Part shown: in pieces, positions 1-12,098 of the stretch | Position numbering within the stretch: position 1 is the first letter of the stretch | Layout: each line of letters begins with the position of its first letter | Assembly: GCA_929113105.1 (NCBI GenBank) | Contig: OV816025.1 | Coordinates: 230,680,253 to 230,744,252, forward strand | Reading direction: 5' to 3' | From: Agrypnus murinus | Taxonomy: Eukaryota > Arthropoda > Insecta > Coleoptera > Elateridae | Length of the DNA: 64,000 nt | Made by a program: the position numbers and the translations under genes | Notes under the pieces: generated by a model | Seen by the model: the letters and a program-made list of their open reading frames with translations, nothing else | What the model was told of the DNA's origin: nothing | Database searches by the model: none

Positions 1-162
1 AGGTTAGGTTAGGTTAGGTTAGGTTAGGTTAGGTTAGGTTAGGTTAGGTTAGGTTAGGTTAGGTTGGGTTAGGTTCGAGAGTTAGGTTAGGTTACTTTAG
101 GTTTATTTTCCGAGTCCGAAACTTTTTACGAGTTCGATATCTCGTCCCGTTTTTTAATCTCG

Positions 163-190
163 CCTCCTCGGCGGGAGAACCGAGAAGAGG
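163..190 (+). other. Conserved hairpin in the satellite unit (unit 1 example)
   Basis: CCTCCTCGG (163-171) can pair with CCGAGAAGAGG (180-190): a 5 bp CTCGG/CCGAG stem, an AA bulge and a 4 bp CCTC/GAGG stem, closed by an 8-base loop. The same sequence recurs in every unit, for example at about 876-903 and 1542-1569. Conservation may simply reflect homogenisation of the array. Confidence 0.5.
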
Positions 191-3100
191 GGTCGGTAGT
201 AGTCGGATTTTTCGTTCGGAATTCGGTTTATTTTAAGTTACTAAACTAAACTAATCGTGTGCCGATTTATAATTATTTAAATTATATTTTTATAACGGTC
301 GTCTTTTTTAGTAGGTAGCCCTTTACGCGCTGCTTTCTTCGTTTATATTCGTTAATTATACTTGTTTGTTGAGTATTTTTACCCGCCTTGATTTCTTTAC
401 GCCCTTCTTGCTTTCTTTACGGTATCTCCTACCGTTAAGTCTACCTTGCTATGATCGTCGTCCTGTAATTCGGTTTCTAGCGATAAACGATTAGCTAACG
501 AGGTGGCTACGAGACGGGTGTCAGTTTTTTATTTTGAATATATATGTATATATATATATATATATGTGTATCGTTAAAACTGTTATTAATTTCTTTGCAT
601 TGTTTTAATATGTCCGGTATAATTGGTTATGTTAGGTTAGGTTAGGTTAGGTTAGGTTAGGTTAGGTTAGGTTAGGTTAGGTTAGGTTAGGTTAGGTTAG
701 GTTAGGTTAGGTTAGGTTAGGTTAGGTTAGGTTAGGTTAGGTTAGGTTAGGTTAGGTTAGGTTAGGTTAGGTTAGGTTGGGTTAGGTTCGAGAGTTAGGT
801 TAGGTTACTTTAGGTTTATTTTCCGAGTCCGAAACTTTTTACGAGTTCGATATCTCGTCCCGTTTTTTAATCTCGCCTCCTCGGCGGGAGAACCGAGAAG
901 AGGGGTCGGTAGTAGTCGGATTTTTCGTTCGGAATTCGGTTTATTTTAAGTTACTAAACTAAACTAATCGTGTGCCGATTTATAATTATTTAAATTATAT
1001 TTTTATAACGGTCGTCTTTTTTAGTAGGTAGCCCTTTACGCGCTGCTTTCTTCGTTTATATTCGTTAATTATACTTGTTTGTTGAGTATTTTTACCCGCC
1101 TTGATTTCTTTACGCCCTTCTTGCTTTCTTTACGGTATCTCCTACCGTTAAGTCTACCTTGCTATGATCGTCGTCCTGTAATTCGGTTTCTAGCGATAAA
1201 CGATTAGCTAACGAGGTGGCTACGAGACGGGTGTCAGTTTTTTATTTTGAATATATATGTATATATATATATATATGTGTATCGTTAAAACTGTTATTAA
1301 TTTCTTTGCATTGTTTTAATATGTCCGGTATAATTGGTTATGTTAGGTTAGGTTAGGTTAGGTTAGGTTAGGTTAGGTTAGGTTAGGTTAGGTTAGGTTA
1401 GGTTAGGTTAGGTTAGGTTAGGTTAGGTTAGGTTAGGTTAGGTTGGGTTAGGTTCGAGAGTTAGGTTAGGTTACTTTAGGTTTATTTTCCGAGTCCGAAA
1501 CTTTTTACGAGTTCGATATCTCGTCCCGTTTTTTAATCTCGCCTCCTCGGCGGGAGAACCGAGAAGAGGGGTCGGTAGTAGTCGGATTTTTCGTTCGGAA
1601 TTCGGTTTATTTTAAGTTACTAAACTAAACTAATCGTGTGCCGATTTATAATTATTTAAATTATATTTTTATAACGGTCGTCTTTTTTAGTAGGTAGCCC
1701 TTTACGCGCTGCTTTCTTCGTTTATATTCGTTAATTATACTTGTTTGTTGAGTATTTTTACCCGCCTTGATTTCTTTACGCCCTTCTTGCTTTCTTTACG
1801 GTATCTCCTACCGTTAAGTCTACCTTGCTATGATCGTCGTCCTGTAATTCGGTTTCTAGCGATAAACGATTAGCTAACGAGGTGGCTACGAGACGGGTGT
1901 CAGTTTTTTATTTTGAATATATATGTATATATATATATATATGTGTATCGTTAAAACTGTTATTAATTTCTTTGCATTGTTTTAATATGTCCGGTATAAT
2001 TGGTTATGTTAGGTTAGGTTAGGTTAGGTTAGGTTAGGTTAGGTTAGGTTAGGTTAGGTTAGGTTAGGTTAGGTTAGGTTAGGTTAGGTTAGGTTAGGTT
2101 AGGTTAGGTTAGGTTAGGTTGGGTTAGGTTCGAGAGTTAGGTTAGGTTACTTTAGGTTTATTTTCCGAGTCCGAAACTTTTTACGAGTTCGATATCTCGT
2201 CCCGTTTTTTAATCTCGCCTCCTCGGCGGGAGAACCGAGAAGAGGGGTCGGTAGTAGTCGGATTTTTCGTTCGGAATTCGGTTTATTTTAAGTTACTAAA
2301 CTAAACTAATCGTGTGCCGATTTATAATTATTTAAATTATATTTTTATAACGGTCGTCTTTTTTAGTAGGTAGCCCTTTACGCGCTGCTTTCTTCGTTTA
2401 TATTCGTTAATTATACTTGTTTGTTGAGTATTTTTACCCGCCTTGATTTCTTTACGCCCTTCTTGCTTTCTTTACGGTATCTCCTACCGTTAAGTCTACC
2501 TTGCTATGATCGTCGTCCTGTAATTCGGTTTCTAGCGATAAACGATTAGCTAACGAGGTGGCTACGAGACGGGTGTCAGTTTTTTATTTTGAATATATAT
2601 GTATATATATATATATATATGTGTATCGTTAAAACTGTTATTAATTTCTTTGCATTGTTTTAATATGTCCGGTATAATTGGTTATGTTAGGTTAGGTTAG
2701 GTTAGGTTAGGTTAGGTTAGGTTAGGTTAGGTTAGGTTAGGTTAGGTTAGGTTAGGTTAGGTTAGGTTAGGTTAGGTTAGGTTAGGTTAGGTTGGGTTAG
2801 GTTCGAGAGTTAGGTTAGGTTACTTTAGGTTTATTTTCCGAGTCCGAAACTTTTTACGAGTTCGATATCTCGTCCCGTTTTTTAATCTCGCCTCCTCGGC
2901 GGGAGAACCGAGAAGAGGGGTCGGTAGTAGTCGGATTTTTCGTTCGGAATTCGGTTTATTTTAAGTTACTAAACTAAACTAATCGTGTGCCGATTTATAA
3001 TTATTTAAATTATATTTTTATAACGGTCGTCTTTTTTAGTAGGTAGCCCTTTACGCGCTGCTTTCTTCGTTTATATTCGTTAATTATACTTGTTTGTTGA

Positions 3101-4028
3101 GTATTTTTACCCGCCTTGATTTCTTTACGCCCTTCTTGCTTTCTTTACGGTATCTCCTACCGTTAAGTCTACCTTGCTATGATCGTCGTCCTGTAATTCG
3201 GTTTCTAGCGATAAACGATTAGCTAACGAGGTGGCTACGAGACGGGTGTCAGTTTTTTATTTTGAATATATATGTATATATATATATATGTGTATCGTTA
3301 AAACTGTTATTAATTTCTTTGCATTGTTTTAATATGTCCGGTATAATTGGTTATGTTAGGTTAGGTTAGGTTAGGTTAGGTTAGGTTAGGTTAGGTTAGG
3401 TTAGGTTAGGTTAGGTTAGGTTAGGTTAGGTTAGGTTAGGTTAGGTTAGGTGAGGTTAGGTTGGGTTAGGTTCGAGAGTTAGGTTAGGTTACTTTAGGTT
3501 TATTTTCCGAGTCCGAAACTTTTTACGAGTTCGATATCTCGTCCCGTTTTTTAATCTCGCCTCCTCGGCGGGAGAACCGAGAAGAGGGGTCGGTAGTAGT
3601 CGGATTTTTCGTTCGGAATTCGGTTTATTTTAAGTTACTAAACTAAACTAATCGTGTGCCGATTTATAATTATTTAAATTATATTTTTATAACGGTCGTC
3701 TTTTTTAGTAGGTAGCCCTTTACGCGCTGCTTTCTTCGTTTATATTCGTTAATTATACTTGTTTGTTGAGTATTTTTACCCGCCTTGATTTCTTTACGCC
3801 CTTCTTGCTTTCTTTACGGTATCTCCTACCGTTAAGTCTACCTTGCTATGATCGTCGTCCTGTAATTCGGTTTCTAGCGATAAACGATTAGCTAACGAGG
3901 TGGCTACGAGACGGGTGTCAGTTTTTTATTTTGAATATATATGTATATATATATATATATATGTGTATCGTTAAAACTGTTATTAATTTCTTTGCATTGT
4001 TTTAATATGTCCGGTATAATTGGTTATG

Positions 4029-4700
4029 TTAGGTTAGGTTAGGTTAGGTTAGGTTAGGTTAGGTTAGGTTAGGTTAGGTTAGGTTAGGTTAGGTTAGGTT
4101 AGGTTAGGTTAGGTTAGGTTAGGTTAGGTTAGGTTAGGTTAGGTTAGGTTAGGTTAGGTTAGGTTAGGTTAGGTTAGGTTAGGTTAGGTTAGGTTAGGTT
4201 AGGTTAGGTTAGGTTAGGTTAGGTTAGGTTAGGTTAGGTTAGGTTAGGTTAGGTTAGGTTAGGTTAGGTTAGGTTAGGTTAGGTTAGGTTAGGTTAGGTT
4301 AGGTTAGGTTAGGTTAGGTTAGGTTAGGTTAGGTTAGGTTAGGTTAGGTTAGGTTAGGTTAGGTTAGGTTAGGTTAGGTTAGGTTAGGTTAGGTTAGGTT
4401 AGGTTAGGTTAGGTTAGGTTAGGTTAGGTTAGGTTAGGTTAGGTTAGGTTAGGTTAGGTTAGGTTAGGTTAGGTTAGGTTAGGTTAGGTTAGGTTATGTT
4501 AGGTTAGGTTAGGTTAGGTTAGGTTAGGTTAGGTTAGGTTAGGTTAGGTTAGGTTAGGTTAGGTTAGGTTAGGTTAGGTTAGGTTAGGTTAGGTTAGGTT
4601 AGGTTAGGTTAGGTTAGGTTAGGTTAGGTTAGGTTAGGTTAGGTTAGGTTAGGTTAGGTTAGGTTAGGTTAGGTTAGGTTAGGTTAGGTTAGGTTAGGTT
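4029..4700 (+). repeat. Expanded TTAGG block 1
   Basis: About 134 tandem TTAGG copies with a single visible variant (TTATG near 4497). It lies between units 6 and 7, where other blocks hold only about 15-36 copies. Confidence 0.95.
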
Positions 4701-7700
4701 GGGTTAGGTTCGAGAGTTAGGTTAGGTTACTTTAGGTTTATTTTCCGAGTCCGAAACTTTTTACGAGTTCGATATCTCGTCCCGTTTTTTAATCTCGCCT
4801 CCTCGGCGGGAGAACCGAGAAGAGGGGTCGGTAGTAGTCGGATTTTTCGTTCGGAATTCGGTTTATTTTAAGTTACTAAACTAAACTAATCGTGTGCCGA
4901 TTTATAATTATTTAAATTATATTTTTATAACGGTCGTCTTTTTTAGTAGGTAGCCCTTTACGCGCTGCTTTCTTCGTTTATATTCGTTAATTATACTTGT
5001 TTGTTGAGTATTTTTACCCGCCTTGATTTCTTTACGCCCTTCTTGCTTTCTTTACGGTATCTCCTACCGTTAAGTCTACCTTGCTATGATCGTCGTCCTG
5101 TAATTCGGTTTCTAGCGATAAACGATTAGCTAACGAGGTGGCTACGAGACGGGTGTCAGTTTTTTATTTTGAATATATATGTATATATATATATATATAT
5201 GTGTATCGTTAAAACTGTTATTAATTTCTTTGCATTGTTTTAATATGTCCGGTATAATTGGTTATGTTAGGTTAGGTTAGGTTAGGTTAGGTTAGGTTAG
5301 GTTAGGTTAGGTTAGGTTAGGTTAGGTTAGGTTAGGTTAGGTTAGGTTAGGTTAGGTTAGGTTAGGTTAGGTTAGGTTGGGTTAGGTTCGAGAGTTAGGT
5401 TAGGTTACTTTAGGTTTATTTTCCGAGTCCGAAACTTTTTACGAGTTCGATATCTCGTCCCGTTTTTTAATCTCGCCTCCTCGGCGGGAGAACCGAGAAG
5501 AGGGGTCGGTAGTAGTCGGATTTTTCGTTCGGAATTCGGTTTATTTTAAGTTAAACTAAACTAATCGTGTGCCGATTTATAATTATTTAAATTATATTTT
5601 TATAACGGTCGTCTTTTTCAGTAGGTAGCCCTTTACGCGCTGCTTTCTTCGTTTATATTCGTTAATTATACTTGTTTGTTGAGTATTTTTACCCGCCTTG
5701 ATTTCTTTACGCCCTTCTTGCTTTCTTTACGGTATCTCCTACCGTTAAGTCTACCTTGCTATGATCGTCGTCCTGTAATTCGGTTTCTAGCGATAAACGA
5801 TTAGCTAACGAGGTGGCTACGAGACGGGTGTCAGTTTTTTATTTTGAATATATATGTATATATATATATATATGTGTATCGTTAAAACTGTTATTAATTT
5901 CTTTGCATTGTTTTAATATGTCCGGTATAATTGGTTATGATAGGTTAGGTTAGGTTAGGTTAGGTTAGGTTAGGTTAGGTTAGGTTAGGTTAGGTTAGGT
6001 TAGGTTAGGTTAGGTTAGGTTAGGTTAGGTTAGGTTAGGTTAGGTTAGGTTAGGTTAGGTTAGGTTCGAGAGTTAGGTTAGGTTACTTTAGGTTTATTTT
6101 CCGAGTCCGAAACTTTTTACGAGTTCGATATCTCGTCCCGTTTTTTAATCTCGCCTCCTCGGCGGGAGAACCGAGAAGAGGGGTCGGTAGTAGTCGGATT
6201 TTTCGTTCGGAATTCGGTTTATTTTAAGTTACTAAACTAAACTAATCGTGTGCCGATTTATAATTATTTAAATTATATTTTTATAACGGTCGTCTTTTTT
6301 AGTAGGTAGCCCTTTACGCGCTGCTTTCTTCGTTTATATTCGTTAATTATACTTGTTTGTTGAGTATTTTTACCCGCCTTGATTTCTTTACGCCCTTCTT
6401 GCTTTCTTTACGGTATCTCCTACCGTTAAGTCTACCTTGCTATGATCGTCGTCCTGTAATTCGGTTTCTAGCGATAAACGATTAGCTAACGAGGTGGCTA
6501 CGAGACGGGTGTCAGTTTTTTATTTTGAATATATATGTATATATATATATATATATGTGTATCGTTAAAACTGTTATTAATTTCTTTGCATTGTTTTAAT
6601 ATGTCCGGTATAATTGGTTATGTTAGGTTAGGTTAGGTTAGGTTAGGTTAGGTTAGGTTAGGTTAGGTTAGGTTAGGTTAGGTTAGGTTAGGTTAGGTTA
6701 GGTTAGGTTAGGTTAGGTTAGGTTAGGTTGGGTTAGGTTCGAGAGTTAGGTTAGGTTACTTTAGGTTTATTTTCCGAGTCCGAAACTTTTTACGAGTTCG
6801 ATATCTCGTCCCGTTTTTTAATCTCGCCTCCTCGGCGGGAGAACCGAGAAGAGGGGTCGGTAGTAGTCGGATTTTTCGTTCGGAATTCGGTTTATTTTAA
6901 GTTACTAAACTAAACTAATCGTGTGCCGATTTATAATTATTTAAATTATATTTTTATAACGGTCGTCTTTTTTAGTAGGTAGCCCTTTACGCGCTGCTTT
7001 CTTCGTTTATATTCGTTAATTATACTTGTTTGTTGAGTATTTTTACCCGCCTTGATTTCTTTACGCCCTTCTTGCTTTCTTTACGGTATCTCCTACCGTT
7101 AAGTCTACCTTGCTATGATCGTCGTCCTGTAATTCGGTTTCTAGCGATAAACGATTAGCTAACGAGGTGGCTACGAGACGGGTGTCAGTTTTTTATTTTG
7201 AATATATATGTATGTATATATATATGTGTATCGTTAAAACTGTTATTAATTTCTTTGCATTGTTTTAATATGTCCGGTATAATTGGTTATGTTAGGTTAG
7301 GTTAGGTTAGGTTAGGTTAGGTTAGGTTAGGTTAGGTTAGGTTAGGTTAGGTTAGGTTAGGTTAGGTTAGGTTAGGTTAGGTTAGGTTAGGTTAGGTTGG
7401 GTTAGGTTCGAGAGTTAGGTTAGGTTACTTTAGGTTTATTTTCCGAGTCCGAAACTTTTTACGAGTTCGATATCTCGTCCCGTTTTTTAATCTCGCCTCC
7501 TCGGCGGGAGAACCGAGAAGAGGGGTCGGTAGTAGTCGGATTTTTCGTTCGGAATTCGGTTTATTTTAAGTTACTAAACTAAACTAATCGTGTGCCGATT
7601 TATAATTATTTAAATTATATTTTTATAACGGTCGTCTTTTTTAGTAGGTAGCCCTTTACGCGCTGCTTTCTTCGTTTATATTCGTTAATTATACTTGTTT

Positions 7701-7964
7701 GTTGAGTATTTTTACCCGCCTTGATTTCTTTACGCCCTTCTTGCTTTCTTTACGGTATCTCCTACCGTTAAGTCTACCTTGCTATGATCGTCGTCCTGTA
7801 ATTCGGTTTCTAGCGATAAACGATTAGCTAACGAGGTGGCTACGAGACGGGTGTCAGTTTTTTATTTTGAATATATATGTATATATATATATATATATGT
7901 GTATCGTTAAAACTGTTATTAATTTCTTTGCATTGTTTTAATATGTCCGGTATAATTGGTTATG

Positions 7965-8626
7965 TTAGGTTAGGTTAGGTTAGGTTAGGTTAGGTTAGGT
8001 TAGGTTAGGTTAGGTTAGGTTAGGTTAGGTTAGGTTAGGTTAGGTTAGGTTAGGTTAGGTTAGGTTAGGTTAGGTTAGGTTAGGTTAGGTTAGGTTAGGT
8101 TAGGTTAGGTTAGGTTAGGTTAGGTTAGGTTAGGTTAGGTTAGGTTAGGTTAGGTTAGGTTAGGTTAGGTTAGGTTAGGTTAGGTTAGGTTAGGTTAGGT
8201 TAGGTTAGGTTAGGTTAGGTTAGGTTAGGTTAGGTTAGGTTAGGTTAGGTTAGGTTAGGTTAGGTTAGGTTAGGTTAGGTTAGGTTAGGTTAGGTTAGGT
8301 TAGGTTAGGTTAGGTTAGGTTAGGTTAGGTTAGGTTAGGTTAGGTTAGGTTAGGTTAGGTTAGGTTAGGTTAGGTTAGGTTAGGTTAGGTTAGGTTAGGT
8401 TAGGTTAGGTTAGGTTAGGTTAGGTTAGGTTAGGTTAGGTTAGGTTAGGTTAGGTTAGGTTAGGTTAGGTTAGGTTAGGTTAGGTTAGGTTAGGTTAGGT
8501 TAGGTTAGGTTAGGTTAGGTTAGGTTAGGTTAGGTTAGGTTAGGTTAGGTTAGGTTAGGTTAGGTTAGGTTAGGTTAGGTTAGGTTAGGTTAGGTTAGGT
8601 TAGGTTAGGTTAGGTTAGGTTAGGTT
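7965..8626 (+). repeat. Expanded TTAGG block 2
   Basis: About 132 uninterrupted TTAGG copies between units 11 and 12. It is nearly the same length as block 1 and sits five units later. Confidence 0.95.
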
Positions 8627-11196
8627 GGGTTAGGTTCGAGAGTTAGGTTAGGTTACTTTAGGTTTATTTTCCGAGTCCGAAACTTTTTACGAGTTCGATA
8701 TCTCGTCCCGTTTTTTAATCTCGCCTCCTCGGCGGGAGAACCGAGAAGAGGGGTCGGTAGTAGTCGGATTTTTCGTTCGGAATTCAATTCGGTTTATTTT
8801 AAGTTACTAAACTAAACTAATCGTGTGCCGATTTATAATTATTTAAATTATATTTTTATAACGGTCGTCTTTTTTAGTAGGTAGCCCTTTACGCGCTGCT
8901 TTCTTCGTTTATATTCGTTAATTATACTTGTTTGTTGAGTATTTTTACCCGCCTTGATTTCTTTACGCCCTTCTTGCTTTCTTTACGGTATCTCCTACCG
9001 TTAAGTCTACCTTGCAATGATCGTCGTCCTGTAATTCGGTTTCTAGCGATAAACGATTAGCTAACGAGGTGGCTACGAGACGGGTGTCAGTTTTTTATTT
9101 TGAATATATATGTATATATATATATATGTGTATCGTTAAAACTGTTATTAATTTCTTTGCATTGTTTTAATATGTCCGGTATAATTGGTTATGTTAGGTT
9201 AGGTTAGGTTAGGTTAGGTTAGGTTAGGTTAGGTTAGGTTAGGTTAGGTTAGGTTAGGTTAGGTTAGGTTAGGTTAGGTTAGGTTAGGTTAGGTTAGGTT
9301 AGGTTAGGTTAGGTTAGGTTGGGTTAGGTTCGAGAGTTAGGTTAGGTTACTTTAGGTTTATTTTCCGAGTCCGAAACTTTTTACGAGTTCGATATCTCGT
9401 CCCGTTTTTTAATCTCGCCTCCTCGGCGGGAGAACCGAGAAGAGGGGTCGGTAGTAGTCGGATTTTTCGTTCCGAATTCGGTTTATTTTAAGTTAAACTA
9501 AACTAATCGTGTGCCGATTTATAATTATTTAAATTATATTTTTATAACGGTCGTCTTTTTCAGTAGGTAGCCCTTTACGCGCTGCTTTCTTCGTTTATAT
9601 TCGTTAATTATACTTGTTTGTTGAGTATTTTTACCCGCCTTGATTTCTTTACGCCCTTCTTGCTTTCTTTACGGTATCTCCTACCGTTAAGTCTACCTTG
9701 CTATGATCGTCGTCCTGTAATTCGGTTTCTAGCGATAAACGATTAGCTAACGAGGTGGCTACGAGACGGGTGTCAGTTTTTTATTTTGAATATATATGTA
9801 TATATATATATATGTGTATCGTTAAAACTGTTATTAATTTCTTTGCATTGTTTTAATATGTCCGGTATAATTGGTTATGTTAGGTTAGGTTAGGTTAGGT
9901 TAGGTTAGGTTAGGTTAGGTTAGGTTAGGTTAGGTTAGGTTAGGTTAGGTTAGGTTAGGTTAGGTTAGGTTAGGTTGGGTTAGGTTCGAGAGTTAGGTTA
10001 GGTTACTTTAGGTTTATTTTCCGAGTCCGAAACTTTTTACGAGTTCGATATCTCGTCCCGTTTTTTAATCTCGCCTCCTCGGCGGGAGAACCGAGAAGAG
10101 GGGTCGGTAGTAGTCGGATTTTTCGTTCGGAATTCGGTTTATTTTAAGTTACTAAACTAAACTAATCGTGTGCCGATTTATAATTATTTAAATTATATTT
10201 TTATAACGGTCGTCTTTTTTAGTAGGTAGCCCTTTACGCGCTGCTTTCTTCGTTTATATTCGTTAATTATACTTGTTTGTTGAGTATTTTTACCCGCCTT
10301 GATTTCTTTACGCCCTTCTTGCTTTCTTTACGGTATCTCCTACCGTTAAGTCTACCTTGCTATGATCGTCGTCCTATAATTCGGTTTCTAGCGATAAACG
10401 ATTAGCTAACGAGGTGGCTACGAGACGGGTGTCAGTTTTTTATTTTGAATATATATGTATATATATATATATGTGTATCGTTAAAACTGTTATTAATTTC
10501 TTTGCATTGTTTTAATATGTCCGGTATAATTGGTTATGTTAGGTTAGGTTAGGTTAGGTTAGGTTAGGTTAGGTTAGGTTAGGTTAGGTTAGGTTAGGTT
10601 AGGTTAGGTTAGGTTAGGTTAGGTTAGGTTGGGTTAGGTTCGAGAGTTAGGTTAGGTTACTTTAGGTTTATTTTCCGAGTCCGAAACTTTTTACGAGTTC
10701 GATATCTCGTCCCGTTTTTTAATCTCGCCTCCTCGGCGGGAGAACCGAGAAGAGGGGTCGGTAGTAGTCGGATTTTTCGTTCGGAATTCGGTTTATTTTA
10801 AGTTACTAAACTAAACTAATCGTGTGCCGATTTATAATTATTTAAATTATATTTTTATAACGGTCGTCTTTTTTAGTAGGTAGCCCTTTACGCGCTGCTT
10901 TCTTCGTTTATATTCGTTAATTATACTTGTTTGTTGAGTATTTTTACCCGCCTTGATTTCTTTACGCCCTTCTTGCTTTCTTTACGGTATCTCCTACCGT
11001 TAAGTCTACCTTGCTATGATCGTCGTCCTGTAATTCGGTTTCTAGCGATAAACGATTAGCTAACGAGGTGGCTACGAGACGGGTGTCAGTTTTTTATTTT
11101 GAATATATATGTATATATATATATATATATGTGTATCGTTAAAACTGTTATTAATTTCTTTGCATTGTTTTAATATGTCCGGTATTATTGGTTATG

Positions 11197-12098
11197 TTAG
11201 GTTAGGTTAGGTTAGGTTAGGTTAGGTTAGGTTAGGTTAGGTTAGGTTAGGTTAGGTTAGGTTAGGTTAGGTTAGGTTAGGTTAGGTTAGGTTAGGTTAG
11301 GTTAGGTTAGGTTAGGTTAGGTTAGGTTAGGTTAGGTTAGGTTAGGTTAGGTTAGGTTAGGTTAGGTTAGGTTAGGTTAGGTTAGGTTAGGTTAGGTCAG
11401 GTTAGGTTAGGTTAGGTTAGGTTAGGTTAGGTTAGGTTAGGTTAGGTTAGGTTAGGTTAGGTTAGGTTAGGTTAGGTTAGGTTAGGTTAGGTTAGGTTAG
11501 GTTAGGTTAGGTTAGGTTAGGTTAGGTTAGGTTAGGTTAGGTTAGGTTAGGTTAGGTTAGGTTAGGTTAGGTTAGGTTAGGTTAGGTTAGGTTAGGTTAG
11601 GTTAGGTTAGGTTAGGTTAGGTTAGGTTAGGTTAGGTTAGGTTAGGTTAGGTTAGGTTAGGTTAGGTTAGGTTAGGTTAGGTTAGGTTAGGTTAGGTTAG
11701 GTTAGGTTAGGTTAGGTTAGGTTAGGTTAGGTTAGGTTAGGTTAGGTTAGGTTAGGTTAGGTTAGGTTAGGTTAGGTTAGGTTAGGTTAGGTTAGGTTAG
11801 GTTAGGTTAGGTTAGGTTAGGTTAGGTTAGGTTAGGTTAGGTTAGGTTAGGTTAGGTTAGGTTAGGTTAGGTTAGGTTAGGTTAGGTTAGGTTAGGTTAG
11901 GTTAGGTTAGGTTAGGTTAGGTTAGGTTAGGTTAGGTTAGGTTAGGTTAGGTTAGGTTAGGTTAGGTTAGGTTAGGTTAGGTTAGGTTAGGTTAGGTTAG
12001 GTTAGGTTAGGTTAGGTTAGGTTAGGTTAGGTTAGGTTAGGTTAGGTTAGGTTAGGTTAGGTTAGGTTAGGTTAGGTTAGGTTAGGTTAGGTTAGGTT
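11197..12098 (+). repeat. Expanded TTAGG block 3
   Basis: About 180 TTAGG copies between units 15 and 16, with one TCAGG variant near 11398. This is the longest telomeric tract in the window. Confidence 0.95.
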
